Assembly: GCA_029979145.1 (NCBI GenBank) | Contig: JAPOIC010000003.1 | Location: 1-26,775 of the forward strand | Direction of reading: 5' to 3' | DNA: 26,775 nt | From: Opitutaceae bacterium | Lineage (GTDB): Bacteria; Verrucomicrobiota; Verrucomicrobiia; Opitutales; Opitutaceae | Shown here: positions 7,041 through 15,807 of the stretch, piece after piece | How positions within the stretch are numbered: the first letter of the stretch is position 1 | Layout: each line of letters begins with the position of its first letter | The notes under the pieces: generated by a model | The model's database searches: none | Told to the model about the DNA's origin: nothing | Seen by the model: the letters and a program-made list of their open reading frames with translations, nothing else | Position numbers and translations under genes: made by a program

Positions 7041-7718
7041 ATGAATTCCATCAACCATTTCTGGGAACTGATTCTTGGCACCATCGTCGCGCTCGTGCCA
7101 TTGATCAATCCGCTGGCGGCCGCGCCGACATTCCTCGCGATCACCGAGGGCGACACGCCGGCCCGGCGCAATCAGCAGCTGTTGATGGCGTGCATTTACA
7201 TGATCGTAATCCTCGTCGGCTTTCTCGTCGGCGGCACGTTCATCATGAGCTTTTTCGGGCTGTCGCTGCCGGGTCTGCGCATTGCGGGCGGACTGCTCGT
7301 CGCCGGCATCGGCTCGGGCATGCTGGTGGCCGCGCCGCGCACCACGGAGCAAACCCAACAGGAGCAGGCCGAGGCACGCGCGAAGCGTGACATCGCGTTT
7401 TCCCCGCTGGCGATGCCCATGCTCGCCGGCCCCGGCGCGATCGCGGTCACGCTCGGCTTCACCTCGTTTGCCCAAGGCATCTCGGACTACGTCGCGGTGA
7501 TCATCGGCATCCTGGTGGTGGCGACGATGATCTACGTCACGCTGCGCCTCTCGGGCCGGATCGTGCGGGTCATCGGCCTGACCGGCATGAACGCCCTGAC
7601 GAAGATCATGGGCTTCCTCCTTTTGTGCATCGGCATTCAATTCATCGTCAACGGCGTGCTCGGCATCGCCACCGACCCGGCCGTGCTGCACCGCATCCGC
7701 GACGCCTTCGCGGGTTGA
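7041..7718 (+). CDS. MarC-family integral membrane protein
   Basis: 225 residues with six hydrophobic segments. Family landmarks are LVPLINPLAAAPTFLAIT near the N-terminus (the N-P-L-A/G-x-x-P motif), FFGLSLPGLRIAGGLLVAG in the third segment, and FSPLAMPMLAGPGAIAVTLG, the second half-repeat of the same P-x-x-x-G-P pattern. The cytosolic loop between the halves is polar and Glu/Gln rich (TTEQTQQEQAEARAK). MarC/SnatA-type proteins are inner-membrane proteins; some members transport small neutral amino acids, and most have no proven substrate. The leader before the ATG is pyrimidine-rich (CGCACCCCCGC) with no Shine-Dalgarno. The GH78-like gene begins ten bases after its stop, so the two may be cotranscribed. 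Confidence 0.9.
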   Translation: MNSINHFWELILGTIVALVPLINPLAAAPTFLAITEGDTPARRNQQLLMACIYMIVILVGFLVGGTFIMSFFGLSLPGLRIAGGLLVAGIGSGMLVAAPRTTEQTQQEQAEARAKRDIAFSPLAMPMLAGPGAIAVTLGFTSFAQGISDYVAVIIGILVVATMIYVTLRLSGRIVRVIGLTGMNALTKIMGFLLLCIGIQFIVNGVLGIATDPAVLHRIRDAFAG

Positions 7719-7728
7719 TCTCCTTTTC

Positions 7729-10113
7729 ATGACCAAGCCCGCCTCGCCTTTTGGCTCCGCCCAGTGGATCTGGCCGGAGGATCACCGTTGGGACCTGCAC
7801 AACGCCTTCGTGCTGTTTCGCCGCGACTTCACCCTCGACCGCACACCACGCCGAGCGCCCCTGTTCATCACGGCCGACCAGTCCTACCAGCTTTACGTCA
7901 ACGGCGCCTTCGTCTGCCGCGGACCGGCGCGCGGTTTCCAGCATTCCTGGCCCTATGACGAAATCGACGTCGCCCGCTGGCTCGTGCCCGGCCGCAACGT
8001 CCTAGCCGTGCGCGCGCACAATCCCGGCCTGAGCAATTTCCAATACCGCAGCGAAAGCTACGCCGGCCTGCTCGTCCACGCGCGCTGGGGCCGGGTGCAA
8101 ATCCAAACTGACACCACTTGGAAATGCCGCGCCCAACCCGGCCTGCGCCGCGATCCCGTGCAGAACAGCCACCAGCTTTTCACGCAGGAGCACTACGACG
8201 CCCGCGAGGGACTCGCCGGCTGGATGAACACCGATTTCGACGACGCCGACTGGATGAAGCCCGTGCTGTGGCCCCAAGGCCGCATGCCTTGGCTGAGTCT
8301 CGAGCCGCGCGGCATCCCGATGATGTTCGAGGAAGCCAATCGCCCGGGCCGGATCATCGGCACGAATGAAGGCGTCTGCGCCAACGGGTGGCGCACCACG
8401 CGCAACCTCTACACGCTGCGCCAATCGGAGGACCACACTCACCGTCCGGTCGACACCACCGTCGCGGCGATGGACCGCCCCGCCGACGTCAACGCCCCGG
8501 TCGGCCTGCACGCCGCCGGCTTCGCCGTGCCTGCCACGGGCGCGGATCGGTTTCGCAGTTTCCTGATCGATGTCGGGCGACCCGTAGTCGGCAGCTTCAG
8601 CGTTGCCGTCGGCGGCGCGCAGGGCGGCGAGACGGTCGACATCGTTTACGTCGAGGGCGTCGAGTTCGACTCGCTCAAACCCATGCTGCGCTACCCGGAT
8701 GGCAGCCGCGTGACCTTTTCCACGCGCCTCGTCTGCAAAGCCGGCCGCACCGAGCACCGCTTTTATCATCCCTTCGGTTTCCGCTACGCCGCGGTCACCG
8801 TGCGCGACAGCCGGTCCGACCTGCACCTGTCGCTTTGCCTGCATCGCACCGGATATCCCGTGGAGCGCACGGGCTCGTTCACGAGTTCCGAGCCGTTGCT
8901 GGAGCAGATCTGGGAAACCTGTGCGTGGTCGCAGCAGAACTGCATGCTCGACGCCTACGTCGACACGCCGTGGCGCGAACAGGCGCAGTGGTGGGGCGAC
9001 GCGCGCGTGCAGGCGTGGAACACGTTTCACCTCAGCGGCGACGCGCGGCTCTTCGAGCGCGGCATCCGGCAGATCGGCGCGCAGACCACGCCCGATGGCG
9101 TGACCTACGGCCACGCGCCGACCATGGCGCACAACTGCATCCTTCCCGACTTCACGCTAATCTGGATGCTGACGATGTGGGACTATTACTGGCAGACCGG
9201 CGACTTCGGGCCGTTCCGCAGCCAGCGCACCACCCTCGACGGCGCGCTCGACTACTTCGAGCAGCACACCGGCAAGCACGGCCTCGTGGAATACGATGAC
9301 CGCTACTGGCTGTTCCTCGACTGGACCGACCTCTTTAAGGAAGGCGCGCCGAGTGTCTACAACCTATGGCTGCTTATCGCGCTCGAAAAAACCGCCGCAC
9401 TGCATCGCCTGGCGCGCGACCCCAAGGCCGCGGCGCGCTGCACGCGCTGGGCAGCGAAACTGCGTCGCGCACTGGCCAAGCTCGTGGACCGACGTGGCCT
9501 CATGCGCGACGGCATCCACTGGAAGGGCCGGATCGTGAAGTCCACTTCGCCGCATGCCCAGGTGCTCGCGATCATCGCCGGGCTGGCGCCGAATTCGGAG
9601 CCGGTCATGGAGCGCTTCCTCGCCGACTACCTGCGCGACGAATCCGGTCACCGCTCCAAGCCCAGCGCTTATTGGATCACCTACGTCTACTCACTGCTGG
9701 CCGAGCGGGGCCACGGGTCCGCGGTGCTCGCGCACATCCGGCCGCGCTGGGAACCCATGATCGCCTACGGGTCGACCTTTGAAACCTTCGGGGCCGAGCA
9801 TGAAGGCTTCATCAGCAGCCGCTCGCACGCTTGGTCGGCGCATCCGCTGTTTCACCTCATGCAGATCATCGGCGGCGTGCGCCAAACCGCACCCGCATGG
9901 AAGCGCGTATCGTTTTCCCCGGTGTTCGAAGGCGAGCACGGTGGCGCGGTCATTCCCACGCCGCAGGGCGAAATCCGCAGTGCGTGGCGACGGGTCGGCG
10001 ACCAAGTCGAGGTCGAACTCAACCTGCCGCGCGGCGTGACGGCCGAGGTGACGCTGCCCGGCTTCAAGCCGGCGCACGCCACCGGAAGCAGTCGCTGGAC
10101 GGTCGCGGGCTGA
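7729..10113 (+). CDS. GH78-like (alpha-L-rhamnosidase family) glycoside hydrolase
   Basis: 794 residues without a signal peptide. The N-terminal beta domains include SAQWIWPE and DQSYQLYVNGAFVCRGPAR, the carbohydrate-binding-like jelly-roll seen ahead of GH78 catalytic domains. The helical barrel starts near residue 380. There DTPWREQAQWWGD (Asp412, Glu417, Asp424) has the D-x4-E-x6-D spacing of the acidic residues that bind rhamnose in GH78 enzymes. A later conserved segment is FETFGAEHEGFISSRSHAWS followed by LFHLMQIIGGVR, with the probable partner Glu in FETFG or EHEG. It would cleave terminal alpha-rhamnosides or related deoxy-sugars, apparently inside the cell. No rhamnose isomerase, kinase or sugar transporter is nearby, so the substrate is uncertain. 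A pyrimidine leader (CTCCTTTTC) precedes the ATG. Confidence 0.85.
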   Translation: MTKPASPFGSAQWIWPEDHRWDLHNAFVLFRRDFTLDRTPRRAPLFITADQSYQLYVNGAFVCRGPARGFQHSWPYDEIDVARWLVPGRNVLAVRAHNPGLSNFQYRSESYAGLLVHARWGRVQIQTDTTWKCRAQPGLRRDPVQNSHQLFTQEHYDAREGLAGWMNTDFDDADWMKPVLWPQGRMPWLSLEPRGIPMMFEEANRPGRIIGTNEGVCANGWRTTRNLYTLRQSEDHTHRPVDTTVAAMDRPADVNAPVGLHAAGFAVPATGADRFRSFLIDVGRPVVGSFSVAVGGAQGGETVDIVYVEGVEFDSLKPMLRYPDGSRVTFSTRLVCKAGRTEHRFYHPFGFRYAAVTVRDSRSDLHLSLCLHRTGYPVERTGSFTSSEPLLEQIWETCAWSQQNCMLDAYVDTPWREQAQWWGDARVQAWNTFHLSGDARLFERGIRQIGAQTTPDGVTYGHAPTMAHNCILPDFTLIWMLTMWDYYWQTGDFGPFRSQRTTLDGALDYFEQHTGKHGLVEYDDRYWLFLDWTDLFKEGAPSVYNLWLLIALEKTAALHRLARDPKAAARCTRWAAKLRRALAKLVDRRGLMRDGIHWKGRIVKSTSPHAQVLAIIAGLAPNSEPVMERFLADYLRDESGHRSKPSAYWITYVYSLLAERGHGSAVLAHIRPRWEPMIAYGSTFETFGAEHEGFISSRSHAWSAHPLFHLMQIIGGVRQTAPAWKRVSFSPVFEGEHGGAVIPTPQGEIRSAWRRVGDQVEVELNLPRGVTAEVTLPGFKPAHATGSSRWTVAG

Positions 10114-10128
10114 CCGCGATCGTTCGCG

Positions 10129-11457
10129 TCAGTATTTGCGCTTCACGATCGCACCGGTCGGATCGCGGAAGACGATCTGTTTGTCGTCCGGCTCAACGCC
10201 GGCGAACACGATCCCCAGGTTCGGATCGACGACCTCGCCCTCGCTGTAGGTGCGGCCGTTGATCAGCGCACGCGCGGGCGAGCCTTGGAACACGCCGTTG
10301 ATGCGCATCTCGGCGACGAAGGATTGAAAGGCCGGGCTGGCTTCCACCGTTGCGAGCATGGTCGTGGTGGTCGCAGTGATGCCCTTGGAAATTTGTGACT
10401 GCGAAAGCGCGGCGACCTTGACTGCGCCGGCCGGTTCTTCCGCGGGGGGCGGCGGCGGAGGGGGCAGATCTTCGGCCATCACTTCGTTGGACAAGGTCTT
10501 GATCTCGTCCTTGTGCGCGACCGCGGCATCACGTGCGCTCGCGATGACCTGGCCGGCGGTGGACTGCGGCTCAGCGCCCTGCACCACGTTCGCCGGCGGC
10601 GGCTGATCCGCGGGCTTGGGAGCAGGCACGGGACGAGCAATCACGGGCTCGGGCTCCGGACCGCTAAGGAAAAGGGTCCACACCGCAAAACCGCCGGCAC
10701 CGAGGACCACGACCAGCAGCACCATGAGAATCAATATTATGGGTTTCCGTGGCGGACGACGCTTTTTCACCGCCGGGGGCGGCTTACCACCCTTGGTCTT
10801 CACCGCGGGCGGGAGTGGAGGCGGCTCGGCTGCAGCCTCGGGTGCCGATGCCTCCTCGGTGGGCGGAGCCACGGGCGGAGGAGTCGGCGGAGGCACGGCC
10901 ACTTCTTTGGCCGGAGGCGCGACCGGAGGTGCCGGGGGCGCAACCGCAGCAGCCGGTGGCGGAGCCTCGGGTGCAGCCGACTTCGGCTTAAGTTTGAATT
11001 TCGGGGCTTCGGCGGCCGGCGTTTCGCTGGCGGCCGGCGGGGGCGCGACTGGTGGCGGAACGGGTGCCGGCGCAGCCGCGGCGTGCGGTTCGGCGGCGGG
11101 AGCCGGCGCGGGCTTGGGTTCTTCTTTGGCTTCAGCCGCGGGTTCGGGATCCGTACTCAGCTTGGGCTTGAGCCGCGGCCGAGGGGCTTCGGCCGGCTTC
11201 TCCTCGGTCGCAGGGGCTGCGGCCGCGGGTTTCTCTTCCACCGCAGCAGGTTGCTCCGGCTCGGCTGGCTTTTCCTCAACCGGCTCGGGCGTCAGGCGCG
11301 GTTTGAGCCGCAGGCGGGGCGATTCTGCGGATTCGTCCACCGTGGGTTCAGCGGAAGCGGGAGCCTCAGGTTCGGCCGGTTTGGCCGCTTCATCCGTCGC
11401 ATCTGGACGCAGGCGTGGCTTGAGACGCAGTGGCGGCGGATTGGGCTGTTCACTCAT
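10129..11457 (-). CDS. Pro/Ala-rich membrane-anchored protein with LKPRL repeats
   Basis: 442 residues. The cytosolic part (1-238) is almost entirely Pro, Ala, Glu and Lys and carries four copies of a short basic motif: LRLKPRL at 10-16 and 49-55, PRLKPKL at 94-100 and FKLKPKS at 154-160. A basic stop-transfer stretch KKRRPPRKP leads into one transmembrane helix (about 240-264). A Pro-rich linker follows, then a small C-terminal domain (about 355-442) containing RINGVFQGSPARALINGRTY and the ending RDPTGAIVKRKY. That last part resembles the periplasmic domains of GspB/GspC-type secretion proteins (V-x-G-I ... A-L-I-N-G ... G), but this is inference from pattern only. It is divergent from the lipoprotein-rarD pair. 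The function is unknown; the architecture suggests a trans-envelope linker. Confidence 0.75.
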   Translation of the reverse strand: MSEQPNPPPLRLKPRLRPDATDEAAKPAEPEAPASAEPTVDESAESPRLRLKPRLTPEPVEEKPAEPEQPAAVEEKPAAAAPATEEKPAEAPRPRLKPKLSTDPEPAAEAKEEPKPAPAPAAEPHAAAAPAPVPPPVAPPPAASETPAAEAPKFKLKPKSAAPEAPPPAAAVAPPAPPVAPPAKEVAVPPPTPPPVAPPTEEASAPEAAAEPPPLPPAVKTKGGKPPPAVKKRRPPRKPIILILMVLLVVVLGAGGFAVWTLFLSGPEPEPVIARPVPAPKPADQPPPANVVQGAEPQSTAGQVIASARDAAVAHKDEIKTLSNEVMAEDLPPPPPPPAEEPAGAVKVAALSQSQISKGITATTTTMLATVEASPAFQSFVAEMRINGVFQGSPARALINGRTYSEGEVVDPNLGIVFAGVEPDDKQIVFRDPTGAIVKRKY

Positions 11458-11547
11458 AACGAAAATTGCTTACACGAAGCCGGGAGCCACGAAAACAAAA
11501 AGATTCGCTCGCGGTCAACCGAACGCCGCCTGTATTGCTCCGTCGCT
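11458..11547. promoter_or_regulatory. 90-bp divergent promoter region
   Basis: It separates the start of the Pro/Ala-rich gene (minus) from the lipoprotein gene (plus) and is richer in A and T than both (AACGAAAATTGCTTACACG near the minus start). It must hold promoters for both directions unless transcription enters from further away. I could not fix boxes. No ribosome site precedes either ATG; the plus leader is pyrimidine-rich. Confidence 0.45.
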
Positions 11548-11805
11548 ATGTCCGCCCACTCTCGCTGTTCCCTAGCCCTCCTTTTGGTCCTTTTGCCCGC
11601 TTTAGCTGGCTGCACGGCGTTCAAGAAGAGGCCCGCGGAAGCGCAGGCGATCACGACGCAGGTCGAGGAGTCGTTCAAATTGCGCTGGGTGGAGCGGCGC
11701 ACGGCGGAACTCTCCGGCCAAGGCGTCGCCCAGGATGAGGCGCGGCGGCGCGCGTTGGTCGAGTTTCGCGAAAAATACGAGTTCACCGGCGCGGCCCACG
11801 AATGA
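11548..11805 (+). CDS. Small predicted lipoprotein
   Basis: 85 residues. The N-terminus is a lipoprotein signal: basic start, hydrophobic stretch LALLLVLLPALAGC, with lipobox L-A-G-C and Cys22 as the lipidated residue. The mature part is a short charged domain (TTQVEESFKLRWVERRTAEL, then ARRRALVEFREKYEF) predicted to be mostly helical. I do not recognise a family. The stop overlaps the rarD start (ATGA at 11802-11805), so the two are translationally coupled. A much longer open frame extends upstream but that part lies antisense to the Pro/Ala-rich gene; the clean signal peptide decides the start at 11548. Confidence 0.75.
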   Translation: MSAHSRCSLALLLVLLPALAGCTAFKKRPAEAQAITTQVEESFKLRWVERRTAELSGQGVAQDEARRRALVEFREKYEFTGAAHE

Positions 11806-12722
11806 GCGCCAACGCAGGCCAGGCGTCGGTGCGCGGCGGGCTGGCGGCTTTGGTTTGCTACCTGGCGTGGGGCATCTTTCCGGTTTACTGGCGTGAACTC
11901 GCGTCGGTCGACGCCGTCGAGCTGATCGCCCACCGACTGTTTTGGACGATGGTGGTCACCCTGCCGGTGTTGTGGTGGCGCGATCGGCTCGAGAGCGTCT
12001 ACACGGCATTCAACTCCGGCCGCGTGGTCGGCAACCACGCGCTTAGCGGCGGGCTGCTCACGTTGAACTGGCTGACCTTCGTTTGGGCGGTGAACAACGG
12101 CCACGTCATCGAGACGAGCCTCGGCTATTTCCTCGTCCCGCTGGTCAACATCGCGCTCGGCTGGGGCGTGCTGCGGGAGAAACTGCGGCCGGCGCAATGG
12201 ACGGCGATCGGCTTTGCGGCAGCGGGCGTCGCCTGGCAACTCTGGCAACTCGGCCGGCTCCCGTGGATCGCGCTGGCGCTCGCGGGGACCTTCGGCACCT
12301 ACGGTCTACTCCGGAAGCGCTCACCGCTTGGCTCCCTGCCCGGCCTCACGGTGGAAACCCTGCTGCTCGCGCCGCTCGCGGGCGCGTTCCTGATGTGGCG
12401 CACCCATCAGGGCACGGGGGCGCTCGGCTTTGCGCCTGCCGGGATCCAGGCATTGGTGATGACCACAGGCATCGTCACCGCCCTGCCACTCCTGTTGTTC
12501 GCCTACGGCGCGCGACGCCTGCGGCTCACTACGCTTGGATTGTTGCAATACGCCGCACCCACGGTGCAGTTCGCGCTCGGCGTCTGGTATTTCGGCGAAC
12601 CGTTCAGCGCGGCGCGCGCCCAGTCCTACGGAATTATCTGGATCGGCCTGGCAATCTACACGGCGGACGCGCTCCGCCGCCGGCAGGTCACTCGTCGTCG
12701 ATCGACAGCAGGTGAATCGTGA
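11802..12722 (+). CDS. rarD: RarD/EamA-family transporter
   Basis: 306 residues with ten predicted transmembrane helices, as expected for the drug/metabolite transporter superfamily. RarD-branch landmarks are YLAWGIFPVYWRELASVDAV near the start (RarD proteins share W-G-x-x-P-x-Y-W/F), VELIAHRLFWTM, LNWLTFVWAVNNGHVIETSLGYF across helices 3 and 4 and GLLQYAAPTVQFALGVWYFGEPFSA near the end. It is an inner-membrane permease whose substrate is not established (chloramphenicol sensitivity is known in some bacteria). The ATG overlaps the lipoprotein stop. Its 3' end overlaps the convergent FKBP gene by 35 bp. Confidence 0.92.
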   Translation: MSANAGQASVRGGLAALVCYLAWGIFPVYWRELASVDAVELIAHRLFWTMVVTLPVLWWRDRLESVYTAFNSGRVVGNHALSGGLLTLNWLTFVWAVNNGHVIETSLGYFLVPLVNIALGWGVLREKLRPAQWTAIGFAAAGVAWQLWQLGRLPWIALALAGTFGTYGLLRKRSPLGSLPGLTVETLLLAPLAGAFLMWRTHQGTGALGFAPAGIQALVMTTGIVTALPLLLFAYGARRLRLTTLGLLQYAAPTVQFALGVWYFGEPFSAARAQSYGIIWIGLAIYTADALRRRQVTRRRSTAGES

Positions 12723-13149
12723 AGACCAATGTCGTGTCGGGCGGGATGCGCGGGGATGACCCGCGCGTGCCGTAGGCCAGCTCAGGCGGGATGATCACGA
12801 GCCACTTGTCGCCCGGCCGCATGAGCTGGAGAATCTGATCCCAGCCCTGGATGACCTTGCTGCGACCGAGGCGGAAGGAAAACGGACTTTTAGGACCGAT
12901 GCGCTGGTCGAAGGAATCGCCGTTGATGAAGCGGCCGATGTAGAGCACCGACACCATGTCGCCGCGTTTGGCGGTTTCGCCGCTGCCCTCCTCAATGACG
13001 ATGTAGCGAATGCCCGTGTTGGACTTGATCGCGTCAGGGAAATTCTTTTCCACCCACTCGAGGTCGTCGGGCGGCAGTTTCTCGCGCTGGGCGTGCAGCA
13101 CACCGGGCACAAGCAGGAGGAAGAGAACGGGGACAAGGCGGCGGAACAT
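12688..13149 (-). CDS. Exported FKBP-type peptidyl-prolyl cis-trans isomerase
   Basis: 153 residues. A signal peptide (MFRRLVPVLFLLLVPGVLHA) is followed by a short linker and one FKBP domain: GIRYIVIEEGSGETAKRGD, VSVLYIGRFINGDSFDQ, FSFRLGRSKVIQGWDQILQL (the V-I-x-G-W-D active-site stretch), MRPGDKWLVIIPPELAYG and IPPDTTLVFTIHLLSID. It is a full FKBP domain that would accelerate prolyl isomerisation in the periplasm. The larger dimerisation domain of FkpA/Mip proteins is absent. The start at 13149 is fixed by the signal peptide; a longer upstream frame only shadows the glycosylase gene. The leader is CCTTTCCCC with no Shine-Dalgarno. It lies 23 bases downstream of the glycosylase gene and its 3' end overlaps rarD. 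Confidence 0.92.
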   Translation of the reverse strand: MFRRLVPVLFLLLVPGVLHAQREKLPPDDLEWVEKNFPDAIKSNTGIRYIVIEEGSGETAKRGDMVSVLYIGRFINGDSFDQRIGPKSPFSFRLGRSKVIQGWDQILQLMRPGDKWLVIIPPELAYGTRGSSPRIPPDTTLVFTIHLLSIDDE

Positions 13150-13172
13150 GGGGAAAGGCTTAGCAAAGACCG

Positions 13173-13805
13173 TCACGAATTCACGGCAAATTTTACCGCC
13201 GGATGCCCGGCCACCAACGCGAGGGCCTGATGCAGGAGGGTCTTGCCCGGCTCCATGCGGTGCCAAGGCGACGCGCCCGACGGGTGCGGCAGGGGAATGC
13301 AGTCGGCCTCGTGGCCGTGATAGGCCACGGTGAACCGTCGCCCAATCGTGTCGTTGAGCGGGGCCGGCGGAAGAAACTGCGTGATGGCGAGCTTGCCCAC
13401 GGGCAGAATCAAGGCCGGGCGCAGCAGCGTCACCTCGGCCTGCAGCCAATGCGCGCAGTTCGCGATTTCGTCCGGCGCGGGCACACGGTCCCCGCCCGTC
13501 GGCTTCTTGCCGGGAAAGCAGCGGCAGACCGCGGCGAAATAGATCCGGTCCCGCACCTCGTCCTCGCTCCAGCCCAGCGCGGCGTGAAACCACTTGAAGA
13601 GCGTCTTGCCGGCGGTCCAAGCGAAGGGTCGGCCGAGTTTGGGCTCCTTGTCGCCCGGGGCTTGGCCGACCAGCAGCACGCGGCTGGCGACGGCGCGGCC
13701 CACCACGACAGGCGTGTGCATCTGCGGACAGCGCCGGCAGGCGCGCAGTGCGCGCAGGTGCTTCTCGACGTCAGCGGAGGTCGGCTGGGTAAGGGTCACG
13801 CCCAA
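13173..13805 (-). CDS. Uracil-DNA glycosylase superfamily protein
   Basis: 210 residues. The first motif, LLVGQAPGDKEPKLGRPF followed by AGKTLFKW, corresponds to the G-x-A-P-G...G-x-P-F...A-G-x-x-L motif of family 4/5 uracil-DNA glycosylases. LPHPSGAS is the second, DNA-intercalating motif. Four cysteines suited to a 4Fe-4S cluster are visible: Cys23 and Cys26 (CRRC), Cys94 or Cys96 (CRC) and Cys117. Such enzymes remove uracil from DNA as the first step of base excision repair. The motif differs from the usual GEAPG and PFVG forms, so the base specificity may differ. The start is TTG at 13805 or GTG at 13799; neither has a Shine-Dalgarno. The DEAD-box gene ends 44 bases upstream. Confidence 0.82.
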   Translation of the reverse strand: MGVTLTQPTSADVEKHLRALRACRRCPQMHTPVVVGRAVASRVLLVGQAPGDKEPKLGRPFAWTAGKTLFKWFHAALGWSEDEVRDRIYFAAVCRCFPGKKPTGGDRVPAPDEIANCAHWLQAEVTLLRPALILPVGKLAITQFLPPAPLNDTIGRRFTVAYHGHEADCIPLPHPSGASPWHRMEPGKTLLHQALALVAGHPAVKFAVNS

Positions 13806-13849
13806 GTGTCATGACGGTTTGGCCGTCAGGCGCAACCGCCGCGTGCCGG

Positions 13850-15079
<1,230 letters not shown>

Positions 15080-15156
15080 AAGGGAGACGGGCCGGAGTAG
15101 CGCCGGCGAACCGGCGGAGGCGCGCGGCCCGCACTTGCGGGCAGGACTGAATGGAT

Positions 15157-15189
15157 AAAAAAGGACGGAGCCCCGGCGGGGCTCCGTCC
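15157..15189 (-). terminator. Rho-independent terminator after the RRM gene
   Basis: A perfect 12-bp stem (GGACGGAGCCCC at 15163-15174 with its complement at 15178-15189) has a 3-base loop and, on the minus strand, six T residues follow directly (A at 15157-15162). It lies 30 bases after the RRM stop and before the DEAD-box start, so much of the RRM transcript should end here. Confidence 0.9.
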
Positions 15190-15219
15190 CGTAAATGCTG
15201 CCTTAAGAGGCGTGGACGC

Positions 15220-15615
15220 TTAGTAGCGATCGCGGTCGCCACGGTCGCGGTCACGACCGCCACCGAAGCCGCCACGGCCACCGCCGCCGAAGCCACGGCC
15301 GCCGCCACCACCGCCGCCGAAGCCGCGGCCGCCACCACCGAAGCCACCACCAGCGGGGCGGTCTTCCTTCGGGCGGGCCTCATTGACCGTCAGCTGACGG
15401 CCATCGAAATCGGCGCCATTGACCTTCTCGGCGGCCACCTTGGCCTCCTCGGGCGTGCCCATGGTCACGAACGCGAAACCGCGGGGGCGGCCGGTCATGC
15501 GGTCCATGGCGACGTAAACGTCGGTCACGCTGCCGTATTGGGCGAAGTGCGCGCGCAGGTCGTCTTCGTTGGTCTTGAAGGGCAGGTTGCCAACATACAG
15601 TTTGGAATTGCTCAT
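15220..15615 (-). CDS. Glycine-rich RRM RNA-binding protein
   Basis: 131 residues. One RNA-recognition motif fills residues 4-80: RNP2 is LYVGNL (6-11) and RNP1 is RGFAFVTM (45-52) with the aromatic residues that stack on RNA bases. The segment NGADFDGRQLTVNEARPKED closes the fold. Residues 88-131 are almost only Gly, Arg and Phe with a final RDRDRGDRDRY. This is the architecture of the small glycine-rich RNA-binding proteins known from cyanobacteria and other bacteria, often cold-responsive RNA chaperones. GGAGG lies 16 bases before the ATG, further than optimal. A 190-bp leader region with an inverted repeat (AGGCCA at 15741 and TGGCCT at 15763) precedes it. The helicase gene is next on the same strand. 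Confidence 0.94.
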   Translation of the reverse strand: MSNSKLYVGNLPFKTNEDDLRAHFAQYGSVTDVYVAMDRMTGRPRGFAFVTMGTPEEAKVAAEKVNGADFDGRQLTVNEARPKEDRPAGGGFGGGGRGFGGGGGGGRGFGGGGRGGFGGGRDRDRGDRDRY

Positions 15616-15807
15616 CTAATGATTCGTAGATCCTCCGTCCGCTGCCAGTTCCGTTCCCACCGTGGGTTTCGAAATCATCACTTGAGCACCTGCCCAGCCA
15701 ACGACTCACCAGATCCTGTCATCTAACGTTTTCTCTATCGAGGCCATGTAAGCAGCCAGAGGTGGCCTGATGACACAAGCCAAATCCAAAAGGGGGGCCG
15801 GGAGGGG

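Noticed and set aside
10115..10128. Bidirectional terminator between the GH78 gene and the Pro/Ala-rich gene
   Set aside because: A 5-bp stem (CGCGA/TCGCG) with a 4-base loop and no T run on either strand; chance is likely in this GC-rich DNA.
10513..11547. Upstream part of a 430-codon plus-strand frame that ends in the small lipoprotein
   Set aside because: The first 345 codons are Arg/Gly-rich antisense to the Pro/Ala-rich gene. Only the last 85 codons, with a clean lipoprotein signal, are real.
13812..13828. Terminator after the DEAD-box gene
   Set aside because: Only a 6-bp stem (TGACGG/CCGTCA) with no T run, so it is too weak to call.
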